This document shows positions 34,322 to 44,189 of a DNA stretch of 64,000 nucleotides, one piece after another. This stretch comes from Agrypnia vestita (Eukaryota; Arthropoda; Insecta; Trichoptera; Phryganeidae). Every line of letters begins with the position of its first letter. The first letter of the stretch is position 1. The stretch covers positions 1 to 64,000 of the forward strand of contig JADDOH010023082.1 in assembly GCA_016648135.1 (NCBI GenBank), given 5' to 3'. The notes under the pieces are model-generated. The model was not told the DNA's origin. It searched no databases and saw nothing but the letters and a program-made list of their open reading frames with translations. A program made the translations under genes and the position numbers.

Positions 34322-34492
34322 GATATATTATAGATGCCTCATAGAGACGAAGCAATTTTATATGGGAAAGTAGGTATGTAAGACTTTTGGATGTTCATAA
34401 GGTTTACGACCTATTGAACGGCTGGCTTAAGTGATCACTTTACACAATGTAACGTTCACCAATTTCACCCACGATACATAAGACTACCGTGA
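34322..34492 (+). mobile_element. MITE family M, copy M4
   Basis: TATTATAGATGCCTCATAGAGACGAAGC, shortened here to its key words TATTATAGATG and AGAGACGAAGC, opens the copy. GCTGGCTTAAGTGATCACTT and AACGTTCACCAATTTCACCC follow. The right end is not mirrored. Confidence 0.7.
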
Positions 34493-34532
34493 CTATCTAA
34501 AAATTATATAAAGAAATACATATACAAAAATT

Positions 34533-34702
34533 GGCGACCCTCGTAGCCCAGTGGGCATGACACTGACTCTCCCACCGAGTATTCTGGGTTCGATTCCCGG
34601 TGAGGTCACAATTAATCTATGTGCTTTACTCAAGCCTGGGTGTTTTGTGATGTGTTTCGCTTCTGTATTGGGTCTCTTGGCCTGTTGAAGCGTAAAAAAA
34701 TA
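34533..34702 (+). mobile_element. SINE1, copy 2, with intact Pol III boxes
   Basis: The tRNA-like head has a consensus A box TAGCCCAGTGG (34544-34554) and a consensus B box GGTTCGATTCC (34587-34597), 43 nt apart. The shared SINE1 body (CTCAAGCCTGGGTGTTTTGT and CTTGGCCTGTTGAAGCG) and an A-rich end follow. It would be the better transcription candidate of the two copies. Confidence 0.9.
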
Positions 34703-34709
34703 ACTTCGT

Positions 34710-36215
34710 CTCTATCCATAATAATCTTGATTAATGACGAATGGAATAAAATCCAGCATTGTGTCCTTGATAAATTAGAACTTAGTCAAAATATATAAAA
34801 TAAATATTTTGTTACAATAATATAAATTGCAAACATGATGTCAATCACGAAAAACAGCGCCATTTTAGCTGAAGAAGGTAACAAAAAGCAAAAGGAGGCT
34901 AAAAGATCTTGAGATGAAAATGAAGAAAATTGTATTGTTTGTGTTAGTTCGTTATGTTAGGTTGTTTTAAAGATAGACATTAACGGTCTGGAAAATATGG
35001 AAAAGGGAAAAAGTAAAACATCTTGTTGTGCAGATCCAGTTTCAATCAGCGCAGCATCCGAGGAAAGATCTGTAATGTATACAGCCCGGTTGTGCGGCTA
35101 ATGGTGCTCTTATCAACTGGCTCTATAACGTACTTGGCTGGCTGCGCTCGTGCGAGGCGTATCCTTCACATTTGGGGCATGAGAACGGTTTCAAGTAATA
35201 TCATATTTCCTAATTGATTTTGCACACATTAGCTTTAGAACGAGACATGAAATACACGGCTTTCTATTATTTAGTACAAGAATTAAAATGGGCATAATAC
35301 TGTTTTGGCATACATGAAATAAACACCGCATTGGTTCACACGGCTCACCCGACGTGAAAAAACACGAAACGAATCAGCCGCAAGAACTGACAACTAAAGA
35401 GATATCCGCAGATTACTATTCCCTATTCAACGTCAGTAAGTAAATGGTCTTAACTCGGTGCATCGGCAACATCTTTCGAGTTTCGCACACATCGAGATTA
35501 AAAACCATCGGGAGAATTGTGTAAAATAACACTTGATAGTGTGAAAAATTCCGTCATATGGTGTGTGAAAATTTCGTTGCACACTAAAATCTCATCTATC
35601 TGATAGATAGATCATAGACAAAGATTTTAAATTACAAACATTTTCTCCATGATATTAACTGCTGGAAAATTAACCCAATAGGCAAACGGAACGTCAACTT
35701 TAATATACCGATATATGACTTTGAGGTACAACAAGCGCAAAGTTAAGAGCATTTCTCCGAGGTATGCATGTGCACACGCGAAATGCGAATGCGAAATTCG
35801 CGTCTCAATGATTGTCTCATCATTGTGTCGAAAATCTCGTTCGTGGACACACGGTATTTTACAATTCCACACAAACATTTTACGCTTCAAAAATTCCTAT
35901 AATTTATGGGGCCTTGCGATGCCAAATACAACAGCCTACCGAAAACGTGCTCACAAGTGTGCATATTATAGTTTGTATACAGCCTGTAGTTGTATTGAAC
36001 AACTCTGCATGGCTATAACTTATTCACGGAATTGTTTTGAGCGTTACACGGAGATCCTTTTACGTGTCGGGAGAAGACCACAGGGAATATGAGCAACGGA
36101 TCACTAGCTACACCAGGAGTGCGGAGGCTAGATTCTTTGATAAATGTGCTCCTACACTAGAGAGTTTTTCTTCTTTCGACCGCCACAGCAAGTTAATGAT
36201 CGAGGGGCGATGTAT
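34710..36215. other. Non-coding stretch with unrecognised 125-codon frame
   Basis: The longest plus frame (35715-36092) starts MTLRYNKRKVKSISPRY. It has no domain I recognise, an opposing frame across its left part and no clear splice context, so it is not called as a gene. A small palindrome ctatctgatagatag lies at 35596-35610. Confidence 0.4.
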
Positions 36216-36223
36216 TATATTTT

Positions 36224-36661
36224 GGGTATAAAAGCAAAGGCAACAATATCCGAAAAATAAAAAAAATATGTTTTGAATGCAGTTCTATGCATTCTAATGA
36301 AACACGTTGACTTCGTCGTGATATTTATTTGGTTTACAATATGTTCCCGCGACAATAATTCGGTACACAAATAAACTATAAGGTATGCGTTACTGTGACT
36401 GTGTGGTAAAGAGAGCCCGCAAAATGGGGCTTTGCGCTTTATAACATTCGCTTTCTCTTTCTTCCATGCCGTCTGTCACTCTCGTTCATTCAAAAACATT
36501 ACATTACTAATTTAGAATGGACTGAATTCTAGTTTTTATGTATCTTTACCTTCTAAAATCAAATTTCCAACAAAATCTCGAATTCAGTACACTCAAAATT
36601 AGTAATCCACGATGAATACATTGATTTTTTTTTTGATATTGCTGTCTTTGTTTTTATACCC
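36224..36661. mobile_element. MITE family N, long copy
   Basis: The 27 bp terminal inverted repeats (36224-36250 and 36635-36661) differ at about three positions and begin GGGTATAAAA. The 438 bp interior is non-coding with a GC-richer middle (36385-36492) that recurs at 7886-8002. A shortened copy is at 7006-7224. Confidence 0.8.
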
Positions 36662-36671
36662 CACACTTTTA

Positions 36672-36738
36672 AAAATGGTGTCCTTAACTGGCTAGAACCA
36701 CCGACCACTGGATCACTTGGTGAGAGTTATACTGTAGA
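36672..36738 (-). mobile_element. SINE2 head fragment
   Basis: GGTGTCC, AGAACCACC, GATCACTTGGTGAG and the spacing match 18779-18845 (SINE2, minus strand). The body is missing. Confidence 0.5.
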
Positions 36739-37002
36739 ACCTCGTTAATTCGAAATTCAAGAGACTCAATAATTATTTAGAATTATGCAGAACCCCCTTA
36801 ATTTGAAATTTAACGTGCAAAAGAAAAATCGCGACGTGATTGCGAAATTCACAAAAAATCGTAAAACTCATGAAATAGCCAGTAATTTTGTGAAAACGTC
36901 CATATTTTTGCACATTTCAAGAAATCATTTCGAAAACGCAATATTTGTTATGCTAGTATAAATATTGTGATATTTCTATTACTAAAGTACCTACCCATAA
37001 CC

Positions 37003-37121
37003 ACAGCTTGCATGCGAAGATGTGTGAATATGGATGAAGCGAGAGTTGTATGTGGCGCTCTATCCTCTCTGCCTACCCCCATTGGGAAACGGCGTGATGG
37101 TAAGTAAGTAAGTAAGTAAGT
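37003..37121 (+). mobile_element. LINE family A 3' end, copy A3
   Basis: AGCTTGCATGCGAAGATGTG, GAAGCGAGAGTTGTATG, then GGCGCTCTATCCTCTCTGCC and GGGAAACGGCGTGATGG lead to a TAAG repeat tail (about 37099-37120). About 20 bp of the coding end is deleted relative to copy A5. Confidence 0.85.
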
Positions 37122-37124
37122 ACC

Positions 37125-37585
37125 CAACATTGACATGTTTGTTGTTCTCAAATTTAAAAAAAATCTGATTATATGACCCAAAACGTATTGATTTCTAGCG
37201 CAAATGGATAAAAATTATTTCCAATCTAAATTTAGATGAACTAAGAAATTAACATTTTGGAACTTGTGGGTTTGAAAATTTTTAAATTACGGTGTTTTAC
37301 TTAATATTTTTTTAAATAAAATAATATATCCACGTAGGTACATGAAAATTAGGGCGATAGGATTTTACAGAATTTATATGATTGAAAAAAAAAACACTGC
37401 AGAATTTAAAATTAAAAGATATCTTATAAATGAATTGATTATACGAGACATAAAATTATCGTACGAGTATACAGTGCGCGGGTTTCTTTACTCCATCAAG
37501 ATCGATCCCATGTTGAAAAATGAGTAGACATTAAATATGCAAACGATTCACGAAGTGTGACAAAACCTCATTGAAGTTTCACACG
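37125..37585. other. AT-rich non-coding stretch
   Basis: Nothing recognised. Confidence 0.5.
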
Positions 37586-37589
37586 CATC

Positions 37590-38060
37590 AGAATTTCCAA
37601 TCTACCGCGGCGGGCGGAGCTCGACTCGTGTGAAACTTGTCGCAATTGGCGGGAACTTCGCCATTACGTGTCACCTGTACGTACAATTTACGAACGCCCG
37701 GCGCTACATGGCCCGCTCCGTCTCGCGTCAAGGTGCCGTGCGATCATCCGGCCACCGCGCCAAAGGGCACGCTTCATTGTGTGCGCCCACGCGCGCGGGG
37801 GGCGCGACGGGCGGGTCCCTTTCTGTTGTCGCGAGCGCGGAGACCCGAGCTGCAGGTCGGGATCCAGGGGTGTAGCGATAGCTAGACACGGGATTCTCGC
37901 ACTTAATTAATTACGCACATGCGGTACCTGGGATGTCTTGACAAGAAATTCCTTTGATAAAGTGTCGACACGGCGGGCTCAGTGATAGAAATTAATATGA
38001 GATTTAAGGCGGGATACGCGCGCGGGTTAATTTACTCCGCACTCCGTGTGATGTTTAATG
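37590..38060. promoter_or_regulatory. GC island 6, possible promoter or enhancer
   Basis: The strongest GC/CpG block in the window (37600-37880). Three overlapping plus-strand frames of about 80 codons in all three registers show that absence of stops here is due to GC content, not coding. No TATA box was found. It may be a conserved regulatory island or a CpG-rich promoter. Confidence 0.35.
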
Positions 38061-38182
38061 AATCATACATCGCAACGGGATTAGAGAGCTTCCTCCGAGA
38101 ACTGCGACATCTTTCGACGTTGTCTGCAAACAAATTTTAAGACAAACGAAACAAATATAATGAACAAGTATTTTTTAATTAA

Positions 38183-38475
38183 GATAAATTGTAAGTCTCA
38201 CAGAGACGCAGCTATTTATATAAGAAACGTATAGGTATGGAAGTCTTTTTAAAGGATGGCCCAGGGCTTTAGTTATCACTACTAATTCCATCGTAAGACC
38301 ATCCCCACATCAAATTTTTTAATGTTGTGTAGGTATACGTTTCAAATTTGAAAACCTTTCATATATTTGAAGGGACTATTGTCAAAGGCATCTGAAGTCC
38401 TTCTCATGAAATACATAGAATTTGCAGCCGGTGATAATACCTCTATATTTTTAATGTTGAATATCAAGCAATATT
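38183..38475 (+). mobile_element. MITE family M, long copy M5
   Basis: The copy begins AGTCTCACAGAGACGCAGC and has the long-subfamily body ending GATAATACCTCTATATTTTT. The GTGATCACT core is partly deleted (38270-38285). Confidence 0.75.
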
Positions 38476-38593
38476 CTTTTTAATATAGGTATATAATATT
38501 CTTCCGGATCATTTATCATTTATTAGCATATTCTACATTCTGAGAGCACAATCATTGGATTTCGTCCATAGAGGGAATATTAATTACACAGAT

Positions 38594-38742
38594 GAATTAT
38601 AGAACTCTCACAGAGATGAAGCTATTTATACGAGAAACGTGTATGGAAGTTTTTTTATAAATAAAATAAGCCATCCTATAAAAATTTTTCCGTACACGTT
38701 TCTCATAGAAATATGTCTCTGTGAGACTTGTATGATTTATCT
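38594..38742. mobile_element. MITE family M, deletion derivative M6 with both ends
   Basis: A 149 bp near-palindrome. CTCTCACAGAGATGAAGC at the left is mirrored by the reverse of TGTCTCTGTGAGACTTG at the right, and GAGAAACGTGTATGGAAG by the reverse of TTTTCCGTACACGTTTCTC. The internal body is lost, leaving only terminal repeats. Confidence 0.85.
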
Positions 38743-38929
38743 TAATTAATAATAAATTACCTCAGTGGAAAAAATTCACTATTGTGTTGTCAGAACATAT
38801 AAAAACATTTTTTTCTAAAGTTTTAACATTTGTTTCTAAGATACAAAGCAGGACCAACTGAAACACTGTATGAAAATACTGTCACGATATCAAACGCCCG
38901 TAAGGTACTCTCTTAATTAATTCCGTTGA

Positions 38930-39095
38930 CCGCTTATAACTCGCACTCGCTGCCGCTTTCCCTGAATCGCCAAACTGTCTTGATAAACTGACTAAGCAAC
39001 AGTTATGTTGCCTTTTATATAGAGAATGTCATTTCGCGAACGCTCGGGCACGATCTTGTGCATTCCAGAATATTCTTATACTTTCTGTATTTATT
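38930..39095 (-). mobile_element. LTR-like repeat family L, copy L3, promoter part
   Basis: On the minus strand TATATAAAAG (reverse of 39012-39021) is followed about 30 bp on by TCAGT (reverse of 38987-38991), a classical TATA plus initiator pair. GGAATGCACAAGATC upstream and the GC-rich region downstream resemble other L copies. Confidence 0.5.
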
Positions 39096-39099
39096 AATT

Positions 39100-39885
39100 T
39101 TTAATTGTTAAAAATAATTTAATTTCTCTCCAATATTCTTGATTAAGTCCTTGTTTACCATTCATGCACCCCAAATACATACAACGTTTCACACAACACT
39201 GGAAAAAGTAGTGCAGAAAAATTTCACCATTCTCTCTTCAAAGCTCTCCAAAGTTGTTTTTGAATCACAAAACAATCATTTAGCTCACCGCTGGTGCTTA
39301 AACCAATGCTATCAATATTTCGGTGACGGTTTAAAATACGCATTAAAAATCATAATTGATTTTATGCGCTATTAAGCAGCTTTCAAAAGCCGCACAATCA
39401 ATCAATAGCAAACATGGCATTACCATTTTTTGGACATTTTGATTTTTCAAATAAAGGCGCGATGAAAAGCCATTGAACAAGTACTGTGTGTACTTTACAA
39501 AATCGATGTTGCCAGATTTGCTCGCATGGGGAAAAAATGAACAAGGTAACGGGGTTGTCGATACATTTGAAATTTATTTCGCGATTTTCGCAGCATTTTA
39601 ATGAAAACCGCACTATAGGTATTATTTTTGAAGTGGGCTTTATGACGTGTATATTTGATGCGGTTAATATCGGCAGTAAACAAGGATAAAATTTCATGAA
39701 TATTAAAAAATAACACATTTTTGAGTATTTCTCATTGACTTGTTCCCGAAAAAAGTGTTAACTTTAACGTTACGTTGGTGTAAACTTCAAAAGATAGCAG
39801 AAAAAATTAAAGTTATTAATTATTCAGTATATTATGAGTATGTTCAAATTTTTCAGAACAGAACTGGATTGTTGTCACAGGGACA
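39100..39885. other. Non-coding stretch
   Basis: Frames of 73-106 codons on the minus strand and 67-78 on the plus strand overlap each other at 39139-39718. None is recognisable, and mutual overlap argues against coding. Confidence 0.4.
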
Positions 39886-39893
39886 TCAATAAT

Positions 39894-40203
39894 CAATTAA
39901 TGTATATTATAGATGTCTCACAGAGACGAAACTGTATATTTTTTTATTAAGGGAGAGTAGCTATATAAGTATTTATGGGTGTACATAGGACTTACGACCT
40001 ATCGTTACAAAAATAAATAGACACGGTATTCTATCATGGATGGAAATGGCGAACGTTACATATGTGTAAAGTGATCACTTAAGCCAACCGTACGATAGGT
40101 CGTAAGTCTTATGTACACCCATACAGACTTCTATAACTACTCTCCCTTAATAAAAAAATATACAGTTTCGTCTCTGTGAGAAATCTATAATATACATTAA
40201 TTG
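39894..40203. mobile_element. MITE family M, full fold-back copy M7
   Basis: A 310 bp element starting CAATTAATGTATATTATAG and ending with its mirror image at 40203. The arms are about 110 bp (39894-40005 and 40093-40203) and nearly perfect. They include the AGAGACGAAACTGTATA box and the CTTACGACCTATCG block. The centre carries GTGATCACTTAAGCC. This is the reference copy of the short subfamily. Confidence 0.9.
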
Positions 40204-40204
40204 G

Positions 40205-40565
40205 GTATTAATTAGTTCAATAGATGACGATATTCGCGCGTGATTAAAATTTTTACCCTTCCAATTTATAAATTAATATAAAACACTCAGAGGCCTATTT
40301 TAAAAGAAAATTTGTGTTCTGGACGCCAACCGTGGCAACTTTAAACGACCGTTTACGTCAAAAATCTATGGATAAGGACCGACGGGAAGTCGCGCCAATT
40401 AGCAAGCCAATTCTGTTTCCTTTCTGCGACGAATTAAACGCATCGCTTCGGTTCTCTGTGCGATGTAACTTGTAATAATTCTTAACCATTTAAAAAAAGG
40501 TAATTTAATTAAATATGAAACGTGAAATGTTGTAAATAAATAATAAACACAACTTCAAAAAAAAT
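40205..40565. other. Non-coding stretch
   Basis: A moderately GC patch lies at 40320-40450. Nothing recognised. Confidence 0.4.
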
Positions 40566-40571
40566 GCACAG

Positions 40572-40735
40572 ATGTGATGGTTAGTCTTGCGTGGAATCGG
40601 TGAACGTTACATTGTATAAAGTGAACATTTATGCAGGCCATGTGATAAGTCGTAGATCCTTTAACACCTAAAGACTTCCATGCCTACTTTCCCACAAATA
40701 ACTTCGTCTCTGTGAGGCTTATATATCTTGATTAC
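40572..40735 (-). mobile_element. MITE family M, copy M8
   Basis: Minus orientation. It ends at the right with CTTCGTCTCTGTGAGGCTT and contains GGTGAACGTTACATTGTATA. The left half only partly matches. Confidence 0.7.
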
Positions 40736-40784
40736 TTCATCTAGGAATAAAAATCCTTTAACATGCTAATACATGACATGACCG

Positions 40785-41235
40785 TGGGAGGCAAATGAAA
40801 ACACTAATTTAAACAATGTAAACTTGAAATGCAAAAAATTAACTGGACACGAATTAGATCGGAGTAACGTTCTTAAATTTATTTATAGTCAGTAAATATT
40901 TCCAGAACATTTCACACACTTATTATTACACTGTTTCTTAATTCACACTAATTAACGCTGTTTCTATTGCTTCGATCACTTTCTAGCAAATTATATTCAA
41001 TATCCGCACGTAGAAAAACTACTCGCCCGCCGGTAGGAACTCTTCCTTTATTTATTATCGCTAGAAAATACGTGACGGTCACACTGCGCTGCGCTCCGTC
41101 AAGAATGACTGACTCGTTGCGTAATGCCCTTGGAATTTTATAGGCAAATAATTGTCTTTTTCTGTATTTTGATTCCAGAATTTTCCACAGTGTTGTTGTC
41201 AGTATAATCGAGTGACAAGCCTCGTGAGAAGCTTG
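40785..41235 (-). mobile_element. LTR-like repeat family L, copy L4, with promoter
   Basis: On the minus strand TATAAAA (reverse of 41136-41142) is followed about 30 bp later by TCAGT (reverse of 41108-41112). Further downstream come CGATCACTTTCTAGC (reverse strand), GTGTGAATTAAG and finally CATTTGCCTCCCAC near 40795, as in L2. It is the most complete L copy. No gag or pol sequence adjoins it. Confidence 0.6.
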
Positions 41236-41369
41236 ACAACGCGCAAGTTCTTTCGGTTTTTTACATTTCCTGAAATGCTAAAAAATATTGTGATTTTTGA
41301 ACGCGATTATATCCACTGTTGGTTCAGACTCCAGACCTCCCTGAACAGCAGATGGTCTGGTTATTAATG

Positions 41370-41640
41370 TATATTTCTTGCGGGACGATTCCGTCGCCTC
41401 TGCAAAAACGCGGCCCAGACCCGCAACACTACCGGGAAAGGGTGGAACGCCATATAAAATTCATCACCCGGCTGCGTTCATGTTGCTACTTCGGATATCG
41501 GAATTCAGCGAAGGCCGCGGAGGAATATCTCGAAGAAGGCGCTATCACGTACGTCAATATCGGCCCTTGTTATCACACGCTGAGATGCCACAAGATCTTT
41601 GAGGGAAGGGAAGGAAGGGAAGAGAAGCTAAGATAAGTGA
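41370..41640. promoter_or_regulatory. GC island 7, unrecognised
   Basis: A GC-rich block with plus frames of 105 and 74 codons in different registers (41319-41636, 41378-41602). Neither is recognisable. The end is a purine-rich GGGAAGGGAAGG-type run (41600-41625). Confidence 0.3.
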
Positions 41641-41649
41641 GTTTGCAAT

Positions 41650-41776
41650 TACTCGTGGAAGCGAAGCCCGGAGCTGGCAGAAGAAGAACGAAAGTAGGCT
41701 AAATGCAGTGGAGATGAGAACACTTAGACGTAGGTTTGTGTGGAAAACACATTTACGATAGAATAAAGAATGAAGA
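41650..41776 (+). mobile_element. LINE family A upstream piece, plus strand
   Basis: Reads GSEARSW, QKKNESRLNAVEMRTLRRRF and, after a frame change, DRIKNEDI. This is the region just before the A1/A2 coding ends. It runs straight into the tail of copy A2, which lies on the opposite strand. Confidence 0.6.
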
Positions 41777-42185
41777 TATTACTTACTTACTAACCATCAC
41801 GCCGTTTTTTTGTGGTAGTAAGCAGAGAGAACGAGCCCTCTTCTGTCCTAAAACACAACTCTCACCTCATCCAAATTCATACATCTTCAAATGCAAGCTC
41901 GACGGTTGTTGAGGCTTCAAACCGGACCATCTTCCAGTATCTGGTTAATCAGGTCGTGCCACGTCTTACGCGGTCGCCCTCTCTTTCTGGTACCGTCAAC
42001 ACTTGCATTATAATGTATCTACTTTACCATTCTTTCCTCGTTCATTTGTTCAACATGTCCAAAACACCTGAGGGACCCTTTTTTAATTCTATCAATTATG
42101 CCAAGATCAGCTTTACATTCATTTCTAATATCTTCATTATTTATCTCTCATAAATGGATTTGCCACACATACGTCTGAGATACCT
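41777..42185 (-). mobile_element. LINE family A 3' end, copy A2
   Basis: The reverse of a TAAG tail (41777-41792) is followed by the mirror of GGCGTGATGG and by minus-strand coding sequence equivalent to copy A1 (GRPRKTW region, FGHV-type region, KNEDIRNE near 42140). It is broken by stops and frameshifts. Confidence 0.85.
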
Positions 42186-42199
42186 TAGAAAGTTGATCT

Positions 42200-42288
42200 A
42201 AGTATGTAATATATATATATAATATCTATATATATATCTATATATCTATATCTATTATTATATATATATATTATATTATATATAGTTA
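42200..42288. repeat. TA-rich simple repeat
   Basis: Imperfect (TA)n with ctatatata interruptions. Confidence 0.9.
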
Positions 42289-42613
42289 ACACATCTTGTA
42301 CGGGAAGGGTATTAATACCTTTTACGTAAACTATTTGTTAATTGCAAAAAAGATAATAAAACTCGATCACTTCTTCTAGGTATTATATTGCCTCGTATGA
42401 GGCAGATTTCAAATTACTTTACTATAGTAAATACTTTATACAGCAACAAAAATACTCTCGTGTTTTATTACAACAAAGGATACCCGTATTATCGGTACTC
42501 GTGCAGTAGCCGCTCGGAATTGTATCTGTGCACAAATGTATGGGGATGTGTATAAATGTATTTTTGTCGCCAATCTACCTTTATACTATAAGTCTTTTCA
42601 TATAAGCTTGCAA

Positions 42614-42749
42614 TTGAGTTAGTGTGGGTAGAGTGCATAATACGTGCATTGTTTCGTTGTATTAAGTTTACAGATACGAGAGGGGAGTATCCGTAAACTT
42701 AACACAACGAAACAATGCACATATTAGGCACTGTACCACACTAACTTAA
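42614..42749. mobile_element. Perfect-arm fold-back of about 135 bp
   Basis: TTGAGTTAGTGTGG at the left and CCACACTAACTTAA at the right pair up, and the inner arms GTGCATTGTTTCGTTGTATT and GTTAACACAACGAAACAATG-like sequence are nearly perfect. The loop is about 15 nt (gatacgagaggggag). The right end coincides with the TTAA that starts element R copy 2. Probably a MITE; a precursor-like RNA hairpin is an alternative. Confidence 0.75.
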
Positions 42750-43298
42750 GGCTGGACATTCACTGCAAATGCATATTTCGGCGTTTTTTTTTTTACAAAA
42801 ATATTTTATTATTCATTTATATCAGAATGTATACACTAGACTGCAATTTTACTAACTTAGATAGAACCTTTGTTATTATATAAAAGTAATAAACTGGACA
42901 TTATTTATAATAACTAATAAAATATAAGCCTTAATCGACAGGCCGCGGCCAAAAAATCGTTTTTAGTGTTCTAGGCAGCATTAATTTTTTATGAATATTT
43001 ATATGTACGCGTAATGTTTTTTATACGTATAAAGTATACTTCATTATCTAGAACTTTTACTCAGGAAGTCAAGAAATATTCAATATTAATAAAGTTATGT
43101 TTTAAATTTGCAAGAAATTTTTACGTTTTTTGTTGATTTTAAAACGCTTTATATTTGTATAAAGATATAATTTTAATCAGTATATTCTATTTATTGCCGT
43201 ATTTTGAGGCTTTCGTCACTTAATAAAAGTTAGTTTTTTTAATAAAAACACCTCAATTAATATTTAAAATAAAAATTCCAAAGTATGAAATGTGTCAA
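42746..43298 (-). mobile_element. Element family R, copy 2
   Basis: Inverted counterpart of 16860-17399. Shared landmarks are the CACTGCAAATGCATATTTCG end, a ttatatcagaatgtata block, agatagaacctttgtt, AGGCCGCGGCC near 42940, and an outer AT-rich end at about 43298. No transposase frame. Confidence 0.65.
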
Positions 43299-43356
43299 TA
43301 AATGACGTGATTATAAAACAGAATTCCGTTGCCAGCGACGTCGTTCAGGTAGTTTG

Positions 43357-43572
43357 TGCATATTGAGCAAATAGATGAAGAAAGAATTGTAAAAATGACA
43401 TACGACGCTTTTTGTAGGTATGAGTTAACGGTGCCAGAAAGTGGGGGCGACCGCGGAAATGTGGCATGAATGCGGATGAGATGAGAGTTGCGTGTCAGGA
43501 CAGAGAAGTGGGGCGCTCTATCCATGCCTATCCCCGCGGGGAAACGGCATGATGGTAAGTAAGTAAGTAAGG
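43357..43572 (+). mobile_element. LINE family A 3' end, copy A4
   Basis: Reads EERIVKMTYDAF, then after a frameshift VNGARKWGRPRK. It continues with GAGAGTTGCGTGTCAGGACA, GGCGCTCTATCC, GGGGAAACGGCATGATGG and a TAAG tail at 43554-43571. Confidence 0.85.
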
Positions 43573-43688
43573 GCCGGTTGAATCAACTTGGATTTTAGTA
43601 ACCTTTCGTTTGAACCATAGATTTTTGGGTTTTACATCGATCAATCAACCCGTTTTCGTAAAATTCTAAGGTTTTTACCGGCGCTAAG
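43571..43688. mobile_element. MITE family U, copy U1
   Basis: The GGGCCGGTTGAATC left end is mirrored imperfectly by the TTTTTACCGGCGC right end, with a CGATCAATCAACCCGTTTTC core. It directly follows the LINE A4 tail. Confidence 0.6.
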
Positions 43689-43689
43689 A

Positions 43690-44185
43690 AATTCATGAAA
43701 ATTGTTAATTATTATTATACGTGGTGATGGAACCTCGCGATATGAAGGTTGGGCCGTCAGACCTCCTCGAGGAATCCACTAGATTTCCATGTGCCAAACG
43801 ATGAACGAGAATGCCTAAGAAAAATGTACGCGAAATATGAAATGTCGATTTCATCTCATATTGGACCGCTGAAATGCGAGAACGAATACGCCAACCAAGA
43901 TTCTTGAAATTGCAGTATATTTGAACGTAAGAATATATATTTATTTTATGTGTATCGGTGTTTGTAAAGATTGTAACAGTTGACGTTGCTAACAATTTAA
44001 TATATTATAATGGTGGCACAAAATATATTCTTATTATATTAATTTAGGGGATTTGAGTCATTGACCTCGAGAGTATTACTGGAAAAAATGTTACCGTTAT
44101 GTTTAATTTGGCACTGAGAGAAATTTATGATTTGGACGTTTATGACAAATATTTACTAAATAATAAATAAAACCAGATTGAACCT
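43690..44185. other. Non-coding stretch
   Basis: A 96-codon minus frame (43995-43705) is unrecognised. The GC-richer half is 43720-43900. Confidence 0.35.
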
Positions 44186-44189
44186 GTTG

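Noticed and set aside
34544..34597. tRNA gene
   Set aside because: A and B boxes are perfect, but the cloverleaf is not closed and the same body recurs at 14591, so it is a SINE head.
35715..36092. 125-codon frame starting MTLRYNKRK
   Set aside because: No recognisable domain, partly opposed by an 87-codon minus frame and another overlapping plus frame. Too weak to call a gene.
37630..37910. Three overlapping frames of about 80 codons
   Set aside because: All three registers are open together, which shows low stop frequency from GC content rather than coding.
39139..39718. Host exon cluster from overlapping frames
   Set aside because: Frames on both strands overlap and no convincing splice-site pairing or protein similarity was seen.
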